A stretch of 64,000 nt of DNA, taken from assembly GCA_963736175.1 (NCBI GenBank), contig CAVTNU010000036.1, forward strand, positions 7,696-71,695, read 5' to 3'. A program made the translations under genes and the position numbers. The notes below the pieces were generated by a model. That model saw only the letters and a list, made by a program, of their open reading frames with translations. It did not search any database and had not been told where the DNA came from. Shown here piece after piece: positions 8,476 through 15,713 of this stretch. The first letter of the stretch is position 1. Every line of letters begins with the position of its first letter. The stretch comes from Rhodoblastus sp963736175 (lineage in GTDB: Bacteria; Pseudomonadota; Alphaproteobacteria; Rhizobiales; Beijerinckiaceae).

Positions 8476-9576
8476 TTACTGAATAACGAGGTCGGCCTGC
8501 AAGGCGCCGGCGGATTTGATCGCCTGCAAGATCGCGATGATTCCAGGCGGCTTCAATCCGATTTCATTCAAACCGCGCACCAGGGTTCTCAGACTGGCGC
8601 CGCCGACGACCGCCACCGAGCCGCCCGTTTGCGACGCCTTGATCTGCGTGCGCGGCACGACGGTGGTTTTGCCGTTGGATTTGGGCAAGGGTTGGGAGAC
8701 TTCCGGCTCCTCGGTGACGCGCACGGTCAACGACCCCTGCGTGACGGCGATCGTCGAAATCTGCACGTCCTGACCGATCACCACCGTGCCGGAGCGCGCG
8801 TCGACAACCACGCGAGCTGGCGTATCAGGCTCGACCTGCAACTCGCCGAGTTCGGCGATGAAGCGCGTCGCCCCGATCATCGGCGGCTTATGCAGCAGGA
8901 CCGCGCGTGGGCTTTCTTCGTGCGCGACGTGGCGGCCAAAATGACTGACCGCATAAGCGTTGATCGCGTTGGCGATCCGCACCGCCGTGCCGAAATCGGG
9001 ATTGCGCAGTTCAAGCGTCAAAGGAACGTCCTCCGGCATGGCTGAGGCGATCTGGCGCTCGACCAAAGCGCCGTTGGGCACACGGCCGGCGGTCGGCACG
9101 CCCTGCGTCAAAGTCTCGGCCTGCCCGGCCGCGGCGAAGCCGCTGACCGCGACGGAGCCTTGCGCCGTAGCATAGACTTGTCCATCGGCGCCCGACAGCG
9201 GCGTCATCAGCAAGGTTCCGCCCACCAGCGAGGGGGCGTCGCCGAGCGAGGAAACGGTGACGTCAAGACGCGACCCGGATCCGGCGAAAGCCGGCAGGTC
9301 GGCCGTAACGATAACGGCCGCCACGTTGCGCGTGCGCATATTGGCGCTGCGGACGTTGACGCCCATGCGATCCATCATGGATTGCAACGATTGGCCGGTG
9401 AATGGAGCGTTCTGGATCGTGTCGCCGGTCCCCTGCAAGCCAATGACCAGACCGTAGCCGATCAATTGATTGTCGCGAACGCCCTGAACCGAGGAAATAT
9501 CCTTGATCCTGACGCCCGCGACGGCCAAAGAGCTGACGAGGCACAGCGCGAGCGCAAACAGAATTCGCATGTTCAA
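8476..9576 (-). CDS. flgI: FlgI, flagellar P-ring protein
   Basis: The 366-residue protein has a Sec signal peptide (about 1-20) followed at once by the family hallmark RIKDISSVQGVRDNQLIGYG and LVIGLQGTGD. VGGTLLMTPLSGADGQVYA and the C-terminal GGASLRTLVRGLNEIGLKPP are also typical. It forms the P ring in the periplasm. The start overlaps flgA as ATGA. Confidence 0.97.
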   Translation of the reverse strand: MNMRILFALALCLVSSLAVAGVRIKDISSVQGVRDNQLIGYGLVIGLQGTGDTIQNAPFTGQSLQSMMDRMGVNVRSANMRTRNVAAVIVTADLPAFAGSGSRLDVTVSSLGDAPSLVGGTLLMTPLSGADGQVYATAQGSVAVSGFAAAGQAETLTQGVPTAGRVPNGALVERQIASAMPEDVPLTLELRNPDFGTAVRIANAINAYAVSHFGRHVAHEESPRAVLLHKPPMIGATRFIAELGELQVEPDTPARVVVDARSGTVVIGQDVQISTIAVTQGSLTVRVTEEPEVSQPLPKSNGKTTVVPRTQIKASQTGGSVAVVGGASLRTLVRGLNEIGLKPPGIIAILQAIKSAGALQADLVIQ

Positions 9577-10061
9577 CCGCCATTCACTTTGACAGAGCCG
9601 TCCGTCTGAATATTGCCGGTCACGATCAAACCGCTGTCCAGATTACGGACCCTGACGCTCTGTCCGACGATGCCGTTCTGCATGGACTGGCCGTTCGTCA
9701 CGATCGTTAGTCCCGGCGTTTCGTAAATCAGCCGAACCGTGGCGCCAACGCGCACGGCGCTCGGATCCTCGACGGCGAAGGAGGGAATCGGGCGGCCGGG
9801 AAGCAAGGTGCGACGCGCGACCTTGCCGATCAATCCGGCGCGGTCCTGGATGATCTGGCCAGGCAGGCCGTCGTTCTTGTAGTCCTCTGTGTCGACGAGG
9901 CTGTTGTCGACGATGATGTCGCCGGGATAGATCACCTTCGCCGGGACCGGCAGGCCGCGCACTTCCGCCAGCGCCGAAGGCGCGAAGAGGCCGCTTGCGC
10001 CGAATGCGAGCGCCAGCAAAGCGACAATGCATGAAGCGCGCGTCGAGCCGTTTATCGTCAT
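9573..10061 (-). CDS. flgA: FlgA, P-ring assembly chaperone
   Basis: The 162-residue protein has a signal peptide (about 1-32) and an SAF-type domain with PVPAKVIYPGDIIVDNSLV and ARRTLLPGRPIPSFAVEDP. The C-terminus contains NGQSMQNGIVGQSVRVRNLD, typical of FlgA. It is a periplasmic chaperone for FlgI, the next gene. Both ends overlap the neighbours as ATGA. Confidence 0.93.
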   Translation of the reverse strand: MTINGSTRASCIVALLALAFGASGLFAPSALAEVRGLPVPAKVIYPGDIIVDNSLVDTEDYKNDGLPGQIIQDRAGLIGKVARRTLLPGRPIPSFAVEDPSAVRVGATVRLIYETPGLTIVTNGQSMQNGIVGQSVRVRNLDSGLIVTGNIQTDGSVKVNGG

Positions 10062-10849
10062 GATGTTCTCAAGTTGCTGATGGTTCCGGCCATGGAGCTG
10101 GCCGCTTCGACCACTTTCGAATTCATCTCATAGGCGCGCTGGGCGGCGATCATATTTGAGATTTCAGACACCGGATCGACGTTGGAGGCTTCCAGATAAC
10201 CTTGCGAAATCGTGCCATAGCCTGGATCGCCCGGAACGCCGACGACCGGCGCGCCGGACGCCGCCGTCTCCTGGAACAGATTGCCGCCCAAGGCCTCGAG
10301 GCCCGGTTCGTTGACAAAATTGGCGATGGTGAGCTGGCCAATTTGCTGCGGGTTGGTCTGATTGGCGACCGTGGCGCTGACAACGCCCGATTGGCTGACC
10401 GTGACGGCGGTCGTCTGGTTGGGAACGACAACGGTCGGGATGATCGTATAGCCATCTGAGGTGACGACCTGGCCTTGCGCATTTGTCGCGAAGGCCCCCG
10501 CGCGCGTATAGAGCGTCTGGCCGTTGGGCGAAGTCACCTGGAACCAGCCCCGGCCATTGAGGGCGAGATCGAGCTGATTGCCGGTATTGGTGAGCGATCC
10601 CTGAATTTCCAACGGACGGATCGCCGCCGTGCGCACGCCGAGGCCGATTTGTGCGCCCTCGGGAACGACAGCGTTCTGACCGCGATTGGAAACGCCTTGC
10701 AAGCGTTCGGCCTGATAGATGAGGTCAGTGAATTCGGCGCGCGAGCGCTTGAACGCCGTCGTGTTGATGTTGGCGATATTGTTGGCGATCACTTCAAGGC
10801 TTTGCGTCTGCGCGTTCATTCCGGTGGCTGCGATGGCGAGGGCTCTCAT
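10058..10849 (-). CDS. flgG: FlgG, distal rod protein
   Basis: The 263-residue protein begins MRALAIAATGMNAQTQSLEV with the rod-family motif NIANINTTAFKRSRAEF, and ends with the matching helix containing PVSEISNMIAAQRAYEMNSK. The length fits FlgG (about 260). It forms the distal rod. A 111-bp gap separates it from fliE upstream. Confidence 0.96.
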   Translation of the reverse strand: MRALAIAATGMNAQTQSLEVIANNIANINTTAFKRSRAEFTDLIYQAERLQGVSNRGQNAVVPEGAQIGLGVRTAAIRPLEIQGSLTNTGNQLDLALNGRGWFQVTSPNGQTLYTRAGAFATNAQGQVVTSDGYTIIPTVVVPNQTTAVTVSQSGVVSATVANQTNPQQIGQLTIANFVNEPGLEALGGNLFQETAASGAPVVGVPGDPGYGTISQGYLEASNVDPVSEISNMIAAQRAYEMNSKVVEAASSMAGTISNLRTS

Positions 10850-10960
10850 TTACCAACTCCTGATGCATATCGACACGAAAGGACAAGTGACGTTTCGGGT
10901 CGATAACGCCGTAAGTGAAATTTGGACCGATATGACGGTTCGCGCGTCACGATCGACGCG

Positions 10961-11269
10961 TCAGATCGCCATCTGGCTGATTTGCTGATAGGCGGCGACG
11001 GCCTTGTCGCGAACAGCCAGGGTCGTTTGCAGGGTGCGTTCCGCCGACATGACGGAATCGACAACCTGCCTGACATTGGCCTTGCCCTGAAGTCCGGCGA
11101 CCGCCGCGTCTTCACCGCTCTTCAGCGATTGCACGGCGTCGCTCGTCACCTGCGACATGACTTGCGAAAAGTCGACAGATTTCGTGGCGCCGGCGGCGGC
11201 GGCGGCGCCTGTGGCGGCGCTGGAAGGGGCCAAGGCGTCGATAGCGATAGCAGCGAGAGCAGGAATCAT
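10961..11269 (-). CDS. fliE: FliE, MS ring-rod junction protein
   Basis: The 102-residue protein has an Ala-rich N-terminus and the family C-terminus with NVRQVVDSVMSAERTLQTTL and AVAAYQQISQMAI. FliE links the FliF ring to the rod and is exported early. It follows flgC with a 1-bp gap. Confidence 0.93.
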   Translation of the reverse strand: MIPALAAIAIDALAPSSAATGAAAAAGATKSVDFSQVMSQVTSDAVQSLKSGEDAAVAGLQGKANVRQVVDSVMSAERTLQTTLAVRDKAVAAYQQISQMAI

Positions 11270-11270
11270 G

Positions 11271-11687
11271 TCACGTCCTCAACAGGTCGATGGTTTGAGT
11301 CAGAAGTTCGCGGGATTGCTTGATGACTTGCAGGTTGGCTTCGTAAGAGCGATTGGTTTCGCGCATGTCCGCCATTTCGTAGAGAAGATTGACGTTTGGC
11401 AGTTTGACGTCGCCACTGGCGTCAGCCGCTGGATGGCCGGGATTATGTTCGACCCGGAAAGCCGACTTATCGAAGCCGATGTCCTTGATTTTGACCAGCG
11501 CCTCGCCCGAAACACGATCAAGCGCGCTCTCAAACGTCACCGTCTTACGCGAATAGGGATTGGCGCGCGGGGTCGTCCCCGTCGACTCGGAATTCGCGAT
11601 GTTTTCCGAAACGATACGCATGCGCACAGATTGGGCCTCGAGCCCGGAGCTGGCGATATGGATCGAGGCTGAGATAGGATCAATCAC
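11271..11687 (-). CDS. flgC: FlgC, proximal rod protein
   Basis: The 138-residue protein begins MIDPISASIHIASSGLEAQS with NIANSESTGTTPRANPYSRK (the usual ANxxTT region) and ends with NRSYEANLQVIKQSRELLTQ. Size and both terminal helices match FlgC. It is three bases after flgB. Confidence 0.95.
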   Translation of the reverse strand: MIDPISASIHIASSGLEAQSVRMRIVSENIANSESTGTTPRANPYSRKTVTFESALDRVSGEALVKIKDIGFDKSAFRVEHNPGHPAADASGDVKLPNVNLLYEMADMRETNRSYEANLQVIKQSRELLTQTIDLLRT

Positions 11688-11690
11688 GAT

Positions 11691-12071
11691 TTAGCTCTTC
11701 ACTGTCGACATCAACATCTGGTGAAACGAACGAACGATATTGACGTTCATCGCATAGGCGCGGTTGACTTCGCCCGCCTTCATCATTTCCTGTTCGAGAC
11801 TGACGGAGTTGCCCGAATAGGTGACCTGCCAGGAATCCTTGGGGCGAACCGGAGCGCTGTTCGCGCTCGTCGGCTCGAAATCGATATGGCCGGGGTTCGT
11901 CGCGGCCATCGACAATTGCGTATGCGCCATGACCGCGGAAAAGGGTTGCACGTCCACCGCCCGATAGCCTGGCGTATTGGCGTTGGCGACGTTCGCGGCG
12001 ATCGTCGACTGGCGAACGGTCAACCAGTCCGATTGCTGCGACGCCAGGGAAAATATGGCCATCGAGGACAC
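11691..12071 (-). CDS. flgB: FlgB, proximal rod protein
   Basis: The 126-residue protein has ANVANANTPGYRAVDVQPFS near the N-terminus and a C-terminal rod helix (MMKAGEVNRAYAMNVNIVRS). A GTG at 12071 is the likely start because an AGGAG ribosome site lies 9 bases before it; the ATG at 12062 is too far from that site. It is the first gene of the flgB-to-fliP run. Confidence 0.93.
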   Translation of the reverse strand: MSSMAIFSLASQQSDWLTVRQSTIAANVANANTPGYRAVDVQPFSAVMAHTQLSMAATNPGHIDFEPTSANSAPVRPKDSWQVTYSGNSVSLEQEMMKAGEVNRAYAMNVNIVRSFHQMLMSTVKS

Positions 12072-12212
12072 GCTAGAGAACTCCTGTCACAATTGGCGCG
12101 AACCAAACTTAACCGAACAATCTTGTCCGAGGCTGGCGTTGCGCGTCAGTTGGATTAAGGAATTGTTGAGCAACAAGGCTGGAAATGCTTCGTCAGCGCA
12201 TGGCTAACCTTC

Positions 12213-12236
12213 CGACGGCCAGTTTCCCGGCCGTCG
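12213..12236 (-). terminator. GC-rich hairpin after the ATP-grasp gene
   Basis: CGACGGCC (12213-12220) and GGCCGTCG (12229-12236) form an 8-bp stem with loop AGTTTCCC, 12 bp past the ATP-grasp stop. There is no T run after it on the minus strand, so it may be a weak or Rho-assisted terminator separating this gene from flgB. The promoter of the flgB operon should lie in the rest of 12072-12248. Confidence 0.4.
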
Positions 12237-12248
12237 ACGCCGGATTGG

Positions 12249-13535
12249 TCAATGACCGCGCTTCTGCTCGATACGCCGCAGGACCATCTGCTCGAACGCC
12301 TTGAACAATTTGCGCGTATGCGCGCCCTTGTACGGAAAGGTCTGCTCGGAATCGAGCGAATGAACGATCATCGCCGTACCGACCTCGAATATCAGCAACT
12401 GCCCGTCGAGCGTTTCCGCGCAATCAATGAGCAGATAGTCCACTCCGACGCGCTCCGCGACCGCCCTCAACGCCGCGGCGTGGCGCGTCGCGAATTCTGA
12501 GTCGAAAAGCTCCATGAAACGCGCTTCCTCAATGCGGTTCCGCTCGTTTTCGAGCATGTCCGCATTGAGGTAGTGAACCATCCAGTTCGGCGAAATCGCC
12601 ATGTGGACGACAAAGGGAACGCCCTCGATCAAAGCCAGCCGAACCTTGCGGAACAAGCCGTCGCGCCCTCGATAGTCGACAAAGGGAGCGATATAGAGCG
12701 ACCGCGCCGATTGGCCCTCAAGATAGGCCGACAAGTCCTCGCCGTTGTCGATTTTCGCCAGTCCTTCGCCGGCATGCGAACCGACTGGGCGGACGATGAT
12801 CGGGTACCCGACGCCGTCGAGACGGGATTTGAGAGCCGCCGCATCCTGCGCCAGAGCCAGCAGCTCAGCGCGCTCAAGTCGCCGATTGACCGGCATGACG
12901 ACGCCCGCGGCGTCATGCAGCGAGGCCCACGCGCCATCGCGCGTCAAACGGGCGATCTGTTGCGCCGGATTGATCACCGGCTTAGGCCATTTCGGCAGGA
13001 CTTCGCCAATTTTTGCGAGGATCGGCTGATTGTCGTCGGATTCGGCCACGGCGACGAAGGCGACGTCGTGATCCGGAATTTGCGAGGGAAAATCCTCGTT
13101 CGGCAAAATAAACAACATCTCGATCGCGACGGCGGAATTTTCGAGCAGGAATTCGAGCGGCGTATTGGCCATGAAATCGCCGGGCGCGCACAAAGCCAAC
13201 AAACGGAACGGCCGTTCGGCCTGCCCGGCGCCGATGTGGGTGAAATGGCGACGACGCTCCAACGCGCGCGACTGCAAGACCAGCCGGTTTTCTCTCGCGC
13301 CGTGAATTTGCTCCACCGTCGACAAGTCCATGAACGCCGCCGCGTCGTTTTGGTCCTTGTTCAGCCGGTCCAGCAGTCCGCAGACCAGCGACGCGAAATT
13401 TTCTCCGTTCGACGCCATCCGAACAAGGGTGGCGAGGCCAAAAAGCCCCTCGCCGGATGATAGCCGTGGAGACGACACCGCGGGCGACAATGTTTCCGAT
13501 GGCGCTTCGCGCCGTGAAGACGAAATCGTGTTCAT
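12249..13535 (-). CDS. ATP-grasp enzyme of unknown substrate in the chemotaxis/flagellar block
   Basis: The protein has 428 residues from the ATG at 13535, supported by an AGAGACAGGG ribosome site; a longer frame runs to 13706. The N-terminal half (about 70-210) looks like a pre-ATP-grasp domain. The second half (about 215-420) is ATP-grasp/RimK-like, with YPIIVRPVGSHAGEGLAKID, a central RKVRLALIEGVPFVVHMAIS and an acidic metal site in QLLIFEVGTAMIVHS. Such enzymes join a carboxylate to an amine or peptide using ATP. It is 260 bp from cheR. The substrate is unknown; peptide or protein modification is a possibility only. Confidence 0.7.
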   Translation of the reverse strand: MNTISSSRREAPSETLSPAVSSPRLSSGEGLFGLATLVRMASNGENFASLVCGLLDRLNKDQNDAAAFMDLSTVEQIHGARENRLVLQSRALERRRHFTHIGAGQAERPFRLLALCAPGDFMANTPLEFLLENSAVAIEMLFILPNEDFPSQIPDHDVAFVAVAESDDNQPILAKIGEVLPKWPKPVINPAQQIARLTRDGAWASLHDAAGVVMPVNRRLERAELLALAQDAAALKSRLDGVGYPIIVRPVGSHAGEGLAKIDNGEDLSAYLEGQSARSLYIAPFVDYRGRDGLFRKVRLALIEGVPFVVHMAISPNWMVHYLNADMLENERNRIEEARFMELFDSEFATRHAAALRAVAERVGVDYLLIDCAETLDGQLLIFEVGTAMIVHSLDSEQTFPYKGAHTRKLFKAFEQMVLRRIEQKRGH

Positions 13536-13795
13536 TGTCAGCCCTGTCTCTTCGTTCGAATTGACCGCCTGCCCGAGCAGATACGGACAGGCGAAGGCGC
13601 GCCGCGTCGCGCGCCGCTCCTCAATAGAACGAGCGGGCCTTGTGCGTGGCTGTTGACACAAGAAGGACTTCTGGGAATTTCGCAAATATTCGGCTGCGCG
13701 CCACAATATGGCGAGCGATGGCGCGCGCCGACGCTGACGGAAACCCGGGCGAGTCTCGCCCCCGAGCGATCGACGGGCGTTTATTTGGGCTTAAG

Positions 13796-14671
13796 TCAGC
13801 GCGCCAACATTTGGCGCGCGCGCAGCGACAAATCCAGTTTCGGCGGCGACGCGGCAGCCGCGCTGGGCGGCGAATTGCGCGTTAAAATCACGCGATTTTC
13901 CGGATGCGGCGTGAACTCCTGGGAATAGCCGACGACGCTCTCGGCCGCGCCGAGCGTCAGATAGCCGTCCGGCGCGAGGCAACGGGCGAGGCGCGACAAG
14001 ACGTCGCGTTTTTGCGGCGGCGCGAAATAGATCAGGACATTTCGACAGAAAATGATGTCGAAAACGCCAAGGCGGCTGAAATCGTCCATCAGGTTGATCT
14101 GCTGGAACGACACGCGCGATTTGATGTTTTCGTTCACCACCCAACGGTCTTTTTGCTTCGTGAAATATTTGACCAGATGAGGCATCGGCACGCCGCGCTG
14201 CGCTTCGAAGTGCGAATAGACGCCGGCCTTCGCCGTCTTCAGCGCGGTTTCCGAAATGTCGCTGGCGATGATCTCGACGGTCCATCCCGTCAAACGCCGC
14301 GCTTCCTCATCGAGAATCATCGCCAGGGAATAGGGCTCCTGCCCAGTCGAACAGGCGGCCGACCAAATGCGCAAACGCCGTTGGGCGGCGCGGCGGCGCA
14401 ACAATTCCGGCAGGATAAGCGTTCTGAAACCTTCGAAAGGAACGCGATCCCGGAAGAAGAATGTTTCGTTGATGGTCATTGCGTCGGTGACGCGCTTGCC
14501 CAGTTCGACGTCGATGCTCAGCCTTTTGACGAGTTCATCGAGTCCGGACAGGCCCGCCTGTTTGGCGATCGGCGCCAATCGACCTTCCACCAGATATTTC
14601 TTCTCGTTATCGAGCGAAAGGCCGGACGACTTGAGAAGAAACGCCTGCAACGTGGCGAAGGAATATGACAT
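13796..14671 (-). CDS. cheR: CheR, chemoreceptor methyltransferase
   Basis: The protein has 291 residues from the ATG at 14671 (MSYSFATLQA). It has the N-terminal helical CheR domain, MTINETFFFRD (65-75) and the S-adenosylmethionine loop IWSAACSTGQEPYSLAMIL (102-120), then DIIFCRNVLIYF. It methylates glutamates on chemoreceptors and works against CheB, encoded 5 kb away on the other strand. It follows cheY with a 133-bp gap. Confidence 0.95.
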   Translation of the reverse strand: MSYSFATLQAFLLKSSGLSLDNEKKYLVEGRLAPIAKQAGLSGLDELVKRLSIDVELGKRVTDAMTINETFFFRDRVPFEGFRTLILPELLRRRAAQRRLRIWSAACSTGQEPYSLAMILDEEARRLTGWTVEIIASDISETALKTAKAGVYSHFEAQRGVPMPHLVKYFTKQKDRWVVNENIKSRVSFQQINLMDDFSRLGVFDIIFCRNVLIYFAPPQKRDVLSRLARCLAPDGYLTLGAAESVVGYSQEFTPHPENRVILTRNSPPSAAAASPPKLDLSLRARQMLAR

Positions 14672-14804
14672 GACGCGACCAACTCTTTTCGATTTTTTTA
14701 TCAACCTGCACGTTCGATCATTCGCGCGCGCAAGCCTAACTCTCGTACGGGCTAATCGCCCGCTCGCCACTCAATTCAAATCCCATTCGCTCCTCGCGGC
14801 GCGC

Positions 14805-15170
14805 TCAGCACAGCCCGACTTCTTCCAACTTCGACTTGACGATCTGCTTGTTGAACGGCTTCATGATGTATTCGTCGGCGCCAGCCTGCATCGCCCGCTC
14901 GATGTGTTTCACATCGCTTTCGGTGGTGCAGAACAGCACTTTCGGCGTTCCGCCGCCCGGCAATTGCCGGAGGTTCAGCAAGAACTGCAGACCATCCATC
15001 ACCGGCATGTTCCAATCGAGAAGAATGCCGTCCGGCATGCCGCTGGTGCAGGCGACGAGCGCCTTTTGGCCGTCCTCGGCTTCGACCGTCGTAAAGTTCA
15101 GTTCTTCCAGAATTTTTTTCGCGATTCGCCGAATCATCGGCGAGTCGTCAACCACCAGAACCTGTTTCAT
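14805..15170 (-). CDS. cheY: CheY, single-domain response regulator
   Basis: The 121-residue receiver has the acidic pair Asp8-Asp9, phosphoacceptor Asp52 (LLDWNMP), Thr82/Thr83 and Lys104 (MKPF), so all working residues are present. It receives phosphate from CheA and binds the motor switch. It is 45 bp from cheW in the same operon. The genome may have further CheY copies elsewhere. Confidence 0.93.
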   Translation of the reverse strand: MKQVLVVDDSPMIRRIAKKILEELNFTTVEAEDGQKALVACTSGMPDGILLDWNMPVMDGLQFLLNLRQLPGGGTPKVLFCTTESDVKHIERAMQAGADEYIMKPFNKQIVKSKLEEVGLC

Positions 15171-15215
15171 CGCATTGCTCCGTATCGAATAAAGGCTTTG
15201 GCCTCGTTGCGCTGC

Positions 15216-15713
15216 TCAACCAGCCAATCGTTTTTCGGTGCCGAAATCGAACACCGCCTCGACGTTCAGAATCGGCAAAATCTTGCTACCCAACCGATTA
15301 TAACCCGTGGCGAACTTCGCGCGTCGGCCCGCCACATGCGGCGGCGCGGCGATTCGCGTAGTCTCGTCCAACGTCAGGAGATCGCCAACCTCATCGACCA
15401 GAAGCGCGAAATATTCGTTCTTGTGCTCGATGCCGATGGCCAAACAGCCGGCGCCGCTGCCTTCCGACGGCAGGCCGAGCCTTCGCCTCAAGCTGACGGC
15501 CGTGACAATCTTTCCTCGCAGGTTAACCAAACCAATAATGTCGGGCGAACTGCCAGGTACCGCCGTGACAGCCCCAATCTTGAAGATGGTCTGCACGCTT
15601 GTGACCGGCAATCCGAACATGTCATCTTCGACACGAATTGAAAAATATCCGTTAACGGCGCTCGCCGCCGCCAACGAGGCTTGCTGAGTTTCAGCTCCGG
15701 TCTGGAATGTCAT
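15216..15713 (-). CDS. cheW: CheW, chemotaxis coupling protein
   Basis: The protein has 165 residues from the ATG at 15713, which overlaps the cheA stop as ATGA; a longer frame to 15773 is not needed. The CheW fold is seen in YFSIRVEDDMFGLPVTSVQ, DIIGLVNLRGKIVTAVSLRR and YFALLVDEVGDLL. It joins receptors to CheA in signalling arrays. Confidence 0.93.
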   Translation of the reverse strand: MTFQTGAETQQASLAAASAVNGYFSIRVEDDMFGLPVTSVQTIFKIGAVTAVPGSSPDIIGLVNLRGKIVTAVSLRRRLGLPSEGSGAGCLAIGIEHKNEYFALLVDEVGDLLTLDETTRIAAPPHVAGRRAKFATGYNRLGSKILPILNVEAVFDFGTEKRLAG

